Source: an uncultured Brachyspira sp.
GTDB taxonomy: Bacteria; Spirochaetota; Brachyspiria; Brachyspirales; Brachyspiraceae
Direction: 5' to 3'
Assembly (NCBI RefSeq): GCF_944390845.1
Contig: NZ_CALXRM010000001.1
Span: forward strand, 82,678 to 146,677
DNA length: 64,000 nt
The notes beneath the pieces were generated by a model. That model was not told the DNA's origin. It made no database searches and saw only the letters and a program-made list of their open reading frames with translations. A program made the position numbers and the translations under genes. Positions 43,216 to 54,700 of the stretch are shown piece by piece; position 1 is the first letter of the stretch, and each line of letters opens with the position of its first letter.

Positions 43216-46200
43216 TTATTCATCTAAAGTTATTAAAACCTCTCTAGGCTTACTGCCGTTTTCTGGTCCAACTATTCCCTGACGCTCCATTATCTCTACT
43301 ATTCTAGCAGCTCTGTTATAACCTATTTTTAAACGGCGTTGTAAGAATGATGCACTTGCTTTACCTGTTCTAGCAACCAATTGAACTGCATCCTCCCAAA
43401 GCTCCTCATCAAGTATATCTTCTTCATCAGTATTTTTATCATCTGCATCACTACCCTCTAAAGCAGCAATCAAGCTCTCATCAAACATAGGAGACATTTG
43501 ACCTGACAAATAATCAACAACCTTTTTAACTTCATTATCAGAAACAAAAGCTCCTTGTACTCTATCCGGCATTTGACTTCCAGAAGCACAGAACAATGCA
43601 TCTCCTTTACCTAATAATTGTTCAGCACCTGACATATCTATTATAATTCTTGAGTTAGTTTTGTTAGGTACTTGGAATGCTATTCTTGTTGGAAGATTAG
43701 CTTTTATAACTCCCGTAACAACATCAGCAGAAGGTCTTTGTGTAGCTATAATCAAGTGTATACCAACTGCCCTACTCATACCAGCCAAACGAGATATTAA
43801 ATCTTCTACCTCTTTTGAAGCAACAACCATTAAGTTATGAAGCTCGTCTATTACAAGAACTATATATGGGAATAACTCTAAAGGTTCTCCGTTAAATTCT
43901 GTTTCGCCTTCTTTAAGTAATTGTCTTACTTTCTCATTATAAGTTTTAACATTTCTAACGAAGAATCTTTCCATTCTCTCATATCTTTTTTCCATTATGT
44001 CTACAATATATCTTAATACTATAGTAGCTTTCTTTTCATCAGAAACTACAGGTGACATCAAATGAGGTATTCCATTATATATAGAAAGCTCTACTCTCTT
44101 TTTATCAACGAATATAAATTTGAGTTCATCTGGTCTAAACTTATATAAAAGTGAAAGTATTATTGTAGATAAACAAACACTTTTACCGGAACCAGTAGTA
44201 CCAGCAACCAATAAGTGAGGAGCTTCTGACATATCAGATACAACATTATTTCCGTAAATACCTTTTCCAAGTACAAATGGTATATCAAGTTTTGATTGTC
44301 TGAAATCTATACTTTCTAATACATCTCTTAAATAAACTGCATTCCTTACTTTATTAGGTATCTCTATTCCTATAACAGAACGTCCAGGTATAGGAGCAAT
44401 TATCCTTACACTTTCAGAAGCTAAAGCCAAAGCAATATTATCTGTAAGATTAGATATTTTAGAAACTCTTATTCCAGATGCTATTTCTAGTTCATATCTT
44501 GTAATAACTGGACCTCTTGATACTCCTGTAACTTTTGCTTCAATATTAAAATCTAATAAAGTATTTTCAAGCTGCATAGCTGTTTGCTTGATTGATTCCA
44601 TCATAGCACTGTCATTTACTGGTATAGATCTATTTAATAAATCAAAAGGCGGATGCTTATAATGTTTATCAACATACTTTGTATCAAAATTTGATTGTAT
44701 GCATTCGCTGTCTGTATTCTTAATGCTTTTAGTTCCAATTATAACTTTTTTAGGTTTATCTAATGTATCAACACTTTTTTGTGATTCCATATTTATAAAA
44801 CCTGATGATTCTTCATTATGAATAGGTTCTGATGTAATATTATCTTCTTCTATTTTTTCAGCTTCTTTATTATTATAATGCTGTTGTTCTGCTGGAATAT
44901 TATTATTAACATTATTTGCTAATTTATTATGCTCTATTAAATTATTATTAGAAGTTGATAAATATTCATCATACATATTATCATCATTGTTATAATCTTC
45001 TACATAATCAATTTCTCTTATTGGTGTTCTTGTTTTTAATCTAACATCTTCTATATCATTATTATTAGTGTTATAAAGTTCTTCCTCATCTAAATCAAAT
45101 TCATCTATTCTTCTGTCAATTTCATTATCATTATTATGATTATAAGTAGGTATATGATCCTCTCTGTTATATGCTCTTTTTGATGCATATCCCATACCAA
45201 ATTCAAAAGCTTCTTTTTTATTTTTATTATTAGAAGAATATGCTGGTTTATTTATAGATGCAGTAGAAACATATTCTTTTTCTTCTATATGATAATTATT
45301 ATTTATAGAATCAGCATTGCTAGCTTTATTTATAGTTTCTATTACATTATCTATATTCTTATTATATTCTTCCTGTTCAATTTCTTGATTTCTTTTAATT
45401 TCTTTATTTTCTTCTACTAACCTTTGAAGCTTCTCAAAACTATCTTCTTCTTTTTGAATATATTCATCTGGCATTAAATTATTTTCATTTTCTATATATT
45501 CATCTTCTTCATGATTTTCATAACCATTATAATGTCTATAATTATCATAATTCAACATTAAATCTTCATTATCATTTTCACTATTTTTTGCTTTAACGTA
45601 CTGTTCTCCAACATTATATTTTGCATAGTTATTTACAGAATCATCATAAGCAGCTCTTTTAAAATCTGATTTTCTTAAATAATTAATACCATAATCAAGA
45701 GCCTCAAAAACATTTGATTCTACATCTTCATTTTTTTTTTTATTATTTATAAAATCATTATAATAATCTCTGTAATATTGATCTTCCATTTCCATACTGC
45801 TTTGGTAAATATGGGAAGTTCTATTAGCTTTATCCTTTCCAAATACAACTTCAGCTAAAGTCAATCCTAAATCCTCTTCTTTATTTTCCATTGTATTTAT
45901 ATTTATTCCGTTAAAACTGCTATTTTTTAAATTTTCTATGATAGTATCTAAATTTTTATTTTCTGATTCATTTTTCTTAAAGAAACTATCCATAACATTA
46001 TTTTTTTTAGCTAAAGTCTCTCTGTAAGTTTTTTCATCGAAACCATATTTATTATTATCACCAACTTTTTCTATAAAAGGTATAGTTTTTAATTCTAATT
46101 CTGAAACTTCTTTTGTAGTAAATAAAGGTAAATAATCTTTTGTATATGTTTTTTCACTTGCAGTACTTTCAGAAATATTTGAAGTATTTTTCATATTTTT

Positions 46201-46902
46201 AATTTCTAAATCTTTTATTCCATTAACAACTTTTTTCTCTATATCTTTTATTTTTTCTAAATCAACACTTCTTACCATATCTCTAAAATAATGAACCAAA
46301 TCCATTATAGAAACTTTTGTAAATATTATAGTTGTAATTAAAAGTGCTGATATAACTATCATAATAGCACCTGTTTTACCAAATAATGATACTAAAGAGC
46401 CTCCTATAAACTCTCCTACCATTCCGCCTTTATTATAAAATTCTAAACTGCCTAAAAATATATTTAATAATATACTAAACAATATCATCAAAATAGATGA
46501 TGATACAGAAGATATTAATATTTTATCAGCTGAATTTTTTAATATAATATTAACACCTGCATACATAAAAAATGCTGGTATAATATAAGAAGCAAAACCA
46601 AATGCTAAAAATGAGTAAGTAGAAATGTATGCCCCAAATATTCCAAGAAGATTTGTTATTTCTCTGCCTGAGTTTAAATCTTCCATATTCATACTTAAAT
46701 ATGAAAGAAGTAAAATTCCAGAAAACAAAATACATAAAAATCCAACTACATCAAAGAATATATTTCTATTCTCATAAGTTTCTTCATAATAGTCATCAAA
46801 ATATTCATTATCCTGTTTATTTTGTTTATCTTCTTTCTTGTGAATTTTTCTCTCTTGAGCTCTTTTTTGTATTGCTAATTTTCTTTTAAATAATCCAAAC
46901 AT
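43216..46902 (-). CDS. ftsK: DNA translocase FtsK/SpoIIIE
   Basis: Septal ATP-driven DNA pump that clears and aligns chromosome ends at division. It has 1,228 residues. Residues about 45-200 hold four membrane segments (FFDVVGFLCILFSGILLLSYL and others). Residues about 200-745 are a long linker rich in Asn, Asp, Glu and Lys. The motor follows: alpha part (HPPFDLLNRSIP...GPVITRYELE), Walker A GTTGSGKS near residue 900, Walker B-like LVIDELHNLM, and the conserved block MSRAVGIHLIIATQRPSADVVTGVIKANLPTRIAFQV. A C-terminal winged-helix gamma domain (LQRRLKIGYNRAARIVEIMERQGIVG) reads polar DNA motifs. It lies 16 nt downstream of uppP, so it is probably co-transcribed. The linker is the odd part: over 500 residues and very low complexity. 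Confidence 0.97.
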   Translation of the reverse strand: MFGLFKRKLAIQKRAQERKIHKKEDKQNKQDNEYFDDYYEETYENRNIFFDVVGFLCILFSGILLLSYLSMNMEDLNSGREITNLLGIFGAYISTYSFLAFGFASYIIPAFFMYAGVNIILKNSADKILISSVSSSILMILFSILLNIFLGSLEFYNKGGMVGEFIGGSLVSLFGKTGAIMIVISALLITTIIFTKVSIMDLVHYFRDMVRSVDLEKIKDIEKKVVNGIKDLEIKNMKNTSNISESTASEKTYTKDYLPLFTTKEVSELELKTIPFIEKVGDNNKYGFDEKTYRETLAKKNNVMDSFFKKNESENKNLDTIIENLKNSSFNGININTMENKEEDLGLTLAEVVFGKDKANRTSHIYQSSMEMEDQYYRDYYNDFINNKKKNEDVESNVFEALDYGINYLRKSDFKRAAYDDSVNNYAKYNVGEQYVKAKNSENDNEDLMLNYDNYRHYNGYENHEEDEYIENENNLMPDEYIQKEEDSFEKLQRLVEENKEIKRNQEIEQEEYNKNIDNVIETINKASNADSINNNYHIEEKEYVSTASINKPAYSSNNKNKKEAFEFGMGYASKRAYNREDHIPTYNHNNDNEIDRRIDEFDLDEEELYNTNNNDIEDVRLKTRTPIREIDYVEDYNNDDNMYDEYLSTSNNNLIEHNKLANNVNNNIPAEQQHYNNKEAEKIEEDNITSEPIHNEESSGFINMESQKSVDTLDKPKKVIIGTKSIKNTDSECIQSNFDTKYVDKHYKHPPFDLLNRSIPVNDSAMMESIKQTAMQLENTLLDFNIEAKVTGVSRGPVITRYELEIASGIRVSKISNLTDNIALALASESVRIIAPIPGRSVIGIEIPNKVRNAVYLRDVLESIDFRQSKLDIPFVLGKGIYGNNVVSDMSEAPHLLVAGTTGSGKSVCLSTIILSLLYKFRPDELKFIFVDKKRVELSIYNGIPHLMSPVVSDEKKATIVLRYIVDIMEKRYERMERFFVRNVKTYNEKVRQLLKEGETEFNGEPLELFPYIVLVIDELHNLMVVASKEVEDLISRLAGMSRAVGIHLIIATQRPSADVVTGVIKANLPTRIAFQVPNKTNSRIIIDMSGAEQLLGKGDALFCASGSQMPDRVQGAFVSDNEVKKVVDYLSGQMSPMFDESLIAALEGSDADDKNTDEEDILDEELWEDAVQLVARTGKASASFLQRRLKIGYNRAARIVEIMERQGIVGPENGSKPREVLITLDE

Positions 46903-46918
46903 AACAAAACTCCAATAC

Positions 46919-47728
46919 TCATAATGTCATAAAATATACTACTACTGCAGCTCCTACTATCATACAGTAGAAACCAAAGTAAAATAATTTACCTTTCTTC
47001 AAAAACACCATTAAAAATTTAAGTGCTATAATACCAAATACAAATGCTGTTATAAATCCAACTAAGGCATAAGTTAGATTAAAATCAGCAAGATCTTTTA
47101 TTGATAAAAGAAGTGCACCAAATATAGCAGGCAATGATATTAAGAATGAAAATCTTCCTGCTAAATCTCTATTCAATCCCAAAAATAAAGCTATACTTAT
47201 AGTCATACCAGATCTTGAAATACCAGGAAAAACAGCAATTGCCTGAGCCAATCCTATGACAAAAGCGTTATAATATGTCATTGTAAAAATGTCTTTAGAA
47301 TCATTGCTATAAGTATTTTTATCAAACTTCCTAGTCAATAAAAGTATAGAACCTGTTATAACTAAATTAAGTCCTATTCTTTGTATTTCCAAATTACTTA
47401 AATATTTTTCTAAAAAAAGTCCTACTATTGCTACTGGTATAGAAGCAATTATTACCATTAATGAAATTCTGAAACCTTCATTATTCTGACTTGAATTTTT
47501 GAAATCTTTTAACCCTGTAAAAAAGCCTGTTATTGCTTTAATAATATCTTTATGAAATATCAAACAAGTAGCTAAAAAAGTACCGAAATGCAAAGCTACT
47601 TCAAATGACAATATATTTTCAGCATGAAAATTAAGAAAATATTCAACTATTCTTAAATGACCAGAACTAGATACTGGCAGGAATTCGGTTATTGCCTGTA
47701 CAAAACCTAATATTACAGCTTTAATCAT
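46919..47728 (-). CDS. uppP: Undecaprenyl-diphosphatase UppP (BacA)
   Basis: Integral inner-membrane phosphatase that turns undecaprenyl pyrophosphate into the monophosphate, recycling the lipid carrier for peptidoglycan and other envelope glycans; overproduction gives bacitracin resistance. At 269 residues it has normal length. Signature blocks: FVQAITEFLPVSSSGHLRIVEYFL near the N-terminus (E and the SSSGH run are catalytic region 1) and AVFPGISRSGMTISIALFLGLNR (PGxSRSG, region 2). Six to eight hydrophobic segments span the rest. GGGGT before the ATG at 47728 is the ribosome-binding site. First of the uppP-ftsK pair. Confidence 0.96.
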   Translation of the reverse strand: MIKAVILGFVQAITEFLPVSSSGHLRIVEYFLNFHAENILSFEVALHFGTFLATCLIFHKDIIKAITGFFTGLKDFKNSSQNNEGFRISLMVIIASIPVAIVGLFLEKYLSNLEIQRIGLNLVITGSILLLTRKFDKNTYSNDSKDIFTMTYYNAFVIGLAQAIAVFPGISRSGMTISIALFLGLNRDLAGRFSFLISLPAIFGALLLSIKDLADFNLTYALVGFITAFVFGIIALKFLMVFLKKGKLFYFGFYCMIVGAAVVVYFMTL

Positions 47729-47743
47729 TAAACTACCCCGTTT

Positions 47744-47809
47744 GTTTACATAATACTAAAATGATTTTCGGATAGCAAAAAAAAAACAATAGCAAAAAAT
47801 TATGTAAAC
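47744..47809. promoter_or_regulatory. Separated 11-bp inverted repeat upstream of uppP
   Basis: GTTTACATAAT (47744-47754) and ATTATGTAAAC (47799-47809) are exact inverse complements 44 nt apart, in the upstream region of uppP; a third ATTATGTAAA lies at about 47841. The half-site resembles the ATTATGTTAAT palindrome arm at the giant gene's promoter. It could be an operator pair or looped hairpin; A/T bias makes chance matches possible. Confidence 0.35.
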
Positions 47810-47855
47810 TGAATTATGATAAGTGAGAGAAATGATTAAAATTATGTAAATACAA

Positions 47856-47889
47856 AAAATAGGCCCCTTTATTAAAGAAAGCCTATTTT
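47856..47889 (-). terminator. Rho-independent terminator of the outer-membrane protein gene
   Basis: AAAATAGGC (47856-47864) pairs with GCCTATTTT (47881-47889) over 9 bp, with a T-run on the minus-strand side, about 27 nt past the stop at 47917. Confidence 0.8.
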
Positions 47890-47916
47890 ATGAGTGATAT
47901 ATGAAAATTATACGAA

Positions 47917-48645
47917 TTAATTATCTACAAAGTATAAACTAACTTGTCCGCCTACATCAACAGCACCAAAATCATTTTTTGTAAATCTAGCATCATTAAC
48001 AACACCAGGTCCAAAATCATAACCTACATAAGCACCTATACCCAAAGCTGTTTCATCACTGAAATAGAATAAATAGTCTAATGTAAGTTTTACATAAGGA
48101 ATTGCCAACATCTTATATTTATTTTTAATATCTTGTAAAGTATAATAATTATTAGCATTTTCGAACTGAGCATAAGTTTCATTATAATTCTTTGTTGATT
48201 CTCCGCCAGCCAATGGTATTTTTACTCCGGCACCAACTCCTATAAAAAAGCTTTTTATATTGAATTTAGGCAATATACCTATATTTAAAGTATCAAAATA
48301 GTATGTTGTTTTAACATTCTGATACTGACCAGTACTTCCAGCAAGTTTGCTTTCATTATATGCATAAACATCTCTATGATAAGCTATGTCTAATGATAAA
48401 GAAAAACCCATATAATTATCAAAACCATTGTATATACCTGGTGTAATACCTATACCCCATTCAAAAGCTGCACCTGTAGTTAATTTACCATCATTATTAT
48501 TCACGCCCAATTTATAATCCTGATAGCTTTGAGAAATAGATGCTCCTAAAGGTATATATAAACCTATTCCAGCATTAAAATCTGCAAATACTGTTTGTAT
48601 CTGTAGTATAAAAATAGTAATAACAACAACAAATATCTTTTTCAT
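47917..48645 (-). CDS. Outer-membrane beta-barrel-like protein, 242 residues
   Basis: Specific family not recognised. MKKIFVVVITIFILQIQTVFA is a Sec signal peptide with cleavage after VFA. The mature protein alternates hydrophobic and polar residues with Gly and Tyr in strands (FNAGIGLYIPLGASIS, YMGFSLSLDIAYHRDVYAY, FDTLNIGILPKFNIKSFFIGVGAGVKIPLAGG, ALGIGAYVGYDFGPGVV, VDVGGQVSLYFVDN), the pattern of a small outer-membrane barrel of the OmpW/OMP_b-brl type. AAGGGGG before the ATG is one of the strongest ribosome-binding sites in the window, and the promoter is near consensus, so high expression is expected. It is a single gene with its own terminator. Confidence 0.82.
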   Translation of the reverse strand: MKKIFVVVITIFILQIQTVFADFNAGIGLYIPLGASISQSYQDYKLGVNNNDGKLTTGAAFEWGIGITPGIYNGFDNYMGFSLSLDIAYHRDVYAYNESKLAGSTGQYQNVKTTYYFDTLNIGILPKFNIKSFFIGVGAGVKIPLAGGESTKNYNETYAQFENANNYYTLQDIKNKYKMLAIPYVKLTLDYLFYFSDETALGIGAYVGYDFGPGVVNDARFTKNDFGAVDVGGQVSLYFVDN

Positions 48646-48676
48646 AAATGCCCCCTTATTAATTAGCTATACTTAT

Positions 48677-48704
48677 ATTATAGTATATTGTAAATAAATG
48701 TCAA
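48677..48704 (-). promoter_or_regulatory. Near-perfect promoter of the outer-membrane protein gene
   Basis: Minus strand: TTGACA (48704-48699), 16-nt spacer, TATAAT (48682-48677). Both hexamers are full consensus; the leader is about 25 nt. Confidence 0.8.
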
Positions 48705-48758
48705 GAAAAAGTAAATATTTTTTACTAAAAAACTAAAATTTCTAGAATAAAGTAAATA

Positions 48759-51700
48759 TTATTTATCAATTTCATCATTATATTTAGGTATACCAGGCAA
48801 TATATAGTCAAATAAAGCATAGTTAGCCATATAAAGGGTATTTCTGTCATTAGGATTAATAGCGTTTATAGGAACCCTATTACTCTTTATAAATCTATAA
48901 GCGTTTATAATACCATCATCAAAATTCTCATATAAATATTTCATAACTGTATAATAGTCGCCTGAACTATTAGTTGTATATGTAAACATTAGTTTAGTAT
49001 CTGATCTAGCTCTCAAGTATCTAAATATATCAGCATTTCTTGCAGGAGATAAGAAAATATCTACATCTTCAAAAGGTTTATTTCTGTTTGTATCAATTCC
49101 AATATAATGTGTTAAAGGTATATCAGTTTTATAACTATCTAAAGACTTAATAGCCAAACTTTCTAATGAAGTATAGAAATTAGTATCTCCTATTACTTTT
49201 ATGCTAGGCTTACCAACATTCAATATTTTACTAGGTGAATATTCAAGTTCTCTAATTTTTACAACATCATTATTTTGGAATGCTGGTAAATAAGCAAAAG
49301 GAACTGTAAATAAGTTAGCATAAGAACCTGTTATATATATTCTTTCCACTCTTTGTGCATCTTTAATAATATCAGAAGAAAGCATTCCGCTCTCAATAGA
49401 TTTTAAAGCATTTCTTCTATCTCTTGCTTTAGAAACATTTGTAAAGCTTTCTAAATATCCGCTTAATTTCTGCATATCAATCAAACTTGATTTTTTTACT
49501 TCAGAATCCCCTACAACATAACTATAAGCAACATATTTTTCATTCTCATAAGCATAGAATATAAACATTGTATTTGTGCTTTCATTAGAGAATATCTCAT
49601 AAGCATTGGCTATGTTTTTATCGAAATTGCTTTCTGGTACTCTTATTTTATTAAGTAATCCATATATATATGCTGAATTTGTTTTATATAGTGAATAGAA
49701 TCTATCAGCAAATGAAGATACTGTATCTGCCTCAAAGATATATTGATTTCCATAAATATAATTCATTGTCAAGAATATATCATTTTCATTAGTTACAGAT
49801 TTATCCAATATAGTATTAGCAACTGTTAATACTTCATTTGTATTTGGCATTCTATTCAAGAAATTAGTAACTGTATCAATAGGAGTTTTAGCATATATCA
49901 AATCATAAAGAACAGCTACTTCCAAAATTTTATCTTTATTTTCGCCATCAACTCTATTAGCTATATAATTTAAATATCTTACAGATTCTTTAGGATCATC
50001 TTTAGCCTTTAAGAATCTTGATAAAGTTCTAGGAGTAAAATACTCATCTATCAAATCATAATTATTGTTAGTATACAAATACATAAAATGCAATGCTCTA
50101 TTAGCACCTTTTACAGCACCTTCTTCTCCCATTCTTCTATAAACTGGAAGCATTGATTTTATAAATTTATATGCATTAGAATCGCTTATATTACTATAAG
50201 AATTAGCAAAGAATTTATAACCTTCTTCAGAAAATAAATAAGCAGTGTTTGTATCTCTTACTGCATATCTGTCTTCAACAATTCTTGCATAATTTAACAT
50301 CTTTTCATTATCGCTTTGAGAATAAGCTATGACATTAGACATCATTGTTATAGTCGGATTTTTACTGCTTGAATAAGAATTATAAAGTCTAGTTTTAAAT
50401 TGATATGCAGCATTGGATAATGAAGACATACTATAATCTGGTTTTCCGTATATAGTAAATAAATTATTATCATATCCTTTCATTGTTTCTTCCAATGAAT
50501 TAGTAGATAACTTTCTAAAATAATTAGTGTAGAACATAATTCTTGATTCTCTGTTACTGTTTCCTACAACTAATGCTATATTATTAATATTTCTTAATAC
50601 TCTTCTGTTCTTATCAAATGTTTCTTTATCAGCATAAACTATATAAAGATTCTTTTTCATTACATTAGATATATCGGAAGCTTCAGCACCTGTTATATCT
50701 ACTACTAAAGGTACATAAGAATTTGTAGGAATATCTTTTAATTCTATAAATCTAAAATTACCTCTCCTTCTTCTTCTGTTAGTTGAAGATGTATTTGTAG
50801 ACATTTCATTTGAAGACATAGAATTAGTTTCTTCAGGATTATAAGCTACATTCATATATAAATTATTTCTATTATAAATTGAATAATCTTCAAAATTATT
50901 ATCATTATTATTTGTATTATAGCTATAAACTGTATTAGTAGAATTAGTGTTGCTAGCCATACTCATACTATTAATTTCTTTTTCAGCATTTCTGCTTGTT
51001 CTAAAGAAAGAAATTAATTTTGTATCTATATATGCAGTTTTTGCTGGAAGCATATATTCAGTAGAATCGTATAATTCTCTTACAAATACATTTTTATTAC
51101 TTAAAGCAAGAGGTCTAAATCCTATATGTGTAACATAGTTCTTAGTTTTAGGCATAGCATTACTTTGAATATGGAATGAAGTTTTACCATTTTGTCTTAC
51201 AAATCTATATCCTAAGTATGTATCCCAAATCAAAGTTTCATCTGAACGCATAGATTTATCAATATCTTGAGGTTTAACATCACATATAACTATAGGCTCT
51301 ATTGGTGTATTAGAGAATTTTTTTATAGCTTCTTTTTCATAATTAGCAATTTCTTTAAGCATAGCTGCTTCTGTTTTACTGTCATAAGGAGTAGCAACTG
51401 CTGTTAAATATCTTTGATAAGCATACATAGCATTTTCATAAAGCTTATAATATTCTCTAAGATAATAATTATTTTCACCTAATGTATAAAGTCTTCTATC
51501 CAAAAACTTTCTTCTCATATCAATAGCATCAAACATTGCAAGTATATTAAGACTGGCATCCGGATATTTATCTTTTAAGAATTCTATAACTTTATATTTG
51601 GCTTGTCTTAAAATAAAGTTATTATCTTCAACAAAAGTTATCATAAATACACTTTCTCTGATTCTTTGAAGTATTCTAAATACATATTGAACAGGATAAT

Positions 51701-54700
51701 CCAAACTATCTGGATATCTTTCTCTATATTTAGTACTAAAATCAATCAAAGTAGTAAGTATAGCTATTTCTTCAACAGCAAAAGCAGATACCTGTGCCTT
51801 TGAGAATGCTGACATATATTCTCTTGCTGCTTCCTCTATATAACCTGCAAGTTCATAGGCCTTAGCTAAATTATATCTTATAATAATTTCAGTTTTTAAA
51901 TCAACTGGGAAATTAGAATTTGATGAAAGAATATATTTATATCTGTCAATAGCATCTTTAAGCATTGAAAGTCTTTGAACATTTATATCATACTCTGTCA
52001 TATCAGTAGGATCATCACTGCTTTTCTTTCTATAGTTTATGCTATTATCTGCTGTAAGTTTGAATGCCATTATATATTGGAACGCTGCTATATGTGAATA
52101 TAATAATAATCTATCTTTAGTGCTTACAGAATTATTTGTAGATAATATTTCTAATGTTTTTGTTGTATTAAATAACTCTATAAAAAATTCTCTTTTTAAT
52201 GAAGTTAAATCATTTTCTGACAAATATCTTAAATAAAGAGATGATAAACTTAAATAGTTTTTAGCATCATTTTCAGCATTTTGGTACTGAAGACTAGGAT
52301 TATTAGCAAGTGTTTTCTCATCTAAAGTTTTCTTATATTCATTTATAGAAGTTTTAAATGACATAATAGAATTAGATTGATCACCTTGTCTATAATATAA
52401 ATATCCCTCATTGTTATAATATGTAGCCAACATCAAAGGTTGAATTGATTTTTTAGGTTTATCTTGAACAATATAATTTTTATAAGAAGATAATGCTTCT
52501 CTAGCTTCAGAATATCTTCCCATTTTTTCATATAATTCCTGATATATAGAATATAACATTTGCTGTTTATCAACATTCAAAGGCTCACCAGGTATATATC
52601 CTCCAAAAGATGCAAGACCTAAGTTCACAACATTAATATTAGCACCATATAAAGTTATACTAACATAATTAGGAGTATAAACTGAAGAATCCAAACTATC
52701 AATTTTAGCTTTTACACTATCACAATAAGCTAAAGCATTATTATAATCTTCTAATTTTAAATAACATGCTGCAAGTAAAAGCTGATTAAGTTCATTTTTA
52801 TTAACATCATCTTTTGTAAGCTTATCTCTTTCAAGAAGTGATTCTATAGCTTTCTCATAATCTTCCTGTTCTATGGCAGCAACTGAAGTATAACCAACTA
52901 TTTTATATATAGATTCTTTATCACCCAATTTTTCAAATAATTTTCTTGCTGTTTCATACTCTTTATAAGCACCATTAACATCATTGTTCATCCAAAGAGA
53001 ATAACCATAAAAGAAATGGTACCAAGCTTTACTTTTATCGCTTCCTACTTGATTTAATAAACTTTCAGCTTCTTTGTATTCCATAACGGCATCTGAATAT
53101 CTTCCATTAATCAAATAAGAATTAGCAAGCATTATAGAAACTACATTAGGCTTAGTTTTTACTTTACTTTTTGCCATTATCAAGGAATCTATAATATCTG
53201 AATCTAAATTAGCATTTTGGAAAGCTAACATATTATAACCAAGATATTTATCATTTGTAATTGCATTATCTTTATAAGCAGGTACTAATTCTATTACACT
53301 TCTATAAGTTTTCTCATTTTGAAGCACCTGCATTTTTAGAGCCTGAGCAAATGTTAACATCTCAGCTTTTTTTATATAATAATCCTCATTATCCGGATAT
53401 AAGAATATAGCAAAATCAATATAAGATACAGCTTTATTAACTATAGCATCAAAAGATTTATTCAAATACAAATAGAAACCATCTTCTCTTTTTTTGTCAC
53501 TTATAACATAACGCTCTTTACTATACTGTTTGGATATAGCCATACCATAATATCTATTTGCCAAATAATAATAAGCATTAGCAAGTTCTGCATGTGCCTC
53601 ATGATCTGAATATCTTGTACTTAAAATATTTTTTTCTCTATCTAATATAGTTTTTTCAAGAGAATCTATTGTACTATATGCTCTAAGTCCGCTTTCTATA
53701 ACTCTTGTAGAAGAAGTTGAATCGTTAGGATTATATTTCAATACCTCATTATAGTTATCATAAGCAACTGCATATCTTCCGCCATTATATGCTTCATCAG
53801 CCAATGACTTATAATATTGTGCTAATTTATCTTTAGAATCTGCTGCCTCATAAGTAGATTCAAAATTCTTTCCGCCTGAAGTTAAAGCATTTTTAAATAA
53901 TGCATAAGCTCCGTCATCTTTTTGAGCTAAAAGAACTTTCGCATTTGCATAGTAACCTAATGCAAGCATTATATCATTCTTAGATTCAACATAAGGCTGG
54001 AACAAATTAGTAGCATCTTCATAGTTTCTTGAAAGAATTAAACCATCTAAATATATAAGTCTTGTAGCTACAGCCAATGGGGCATAAGGATGCGAATTAG
54101 TTAATATAGAATCATAAGAAAGTTTTGAATCCTTCATAAAATCTTTAGCTATTTCTAATCTATCAGAAAATAACAAATCTTTTCTTCTATAAGGATTATT
54201 GTAAAGGTCATCGTCTTGAGGATATTTGTAGCCATTATCTTCCACAGAATGAGCATACAATTTGGCTATTAATAAATATAAATTTTTGTCAATATTTAAA
54301 TTTATAATATTATCAAGAATAGCAAGTGTATCTTCATTATTTTTATTGGCTTTATATTTATTATTTGCTGATATGTAACCAGACCAAGCTAAAGTATTTG
54401 TAATATCCAAATTAGCATTCGTTACAAAATATTCATTTGTATAAATCTTTGTATCAAACCAATTATTGTTGGTATCAAATTCATCATCTATTTTTGAAGT
54501 TATAAATCCTGAAAAAGTTTCTGGATATTCTCTAATTAATGTATTTTTAGCATTATTATATTCATCTAAATTTTTATTAGTATAAGACGAAACCATTATA
54601 TTAAAATATGCTTTTGCCACATTATTTTGATCTTCAGAAAAAGGAAAATACTCAGCAAATCTATCTATTACATCAACTTTTCTATTATATGGAAGTTCAA

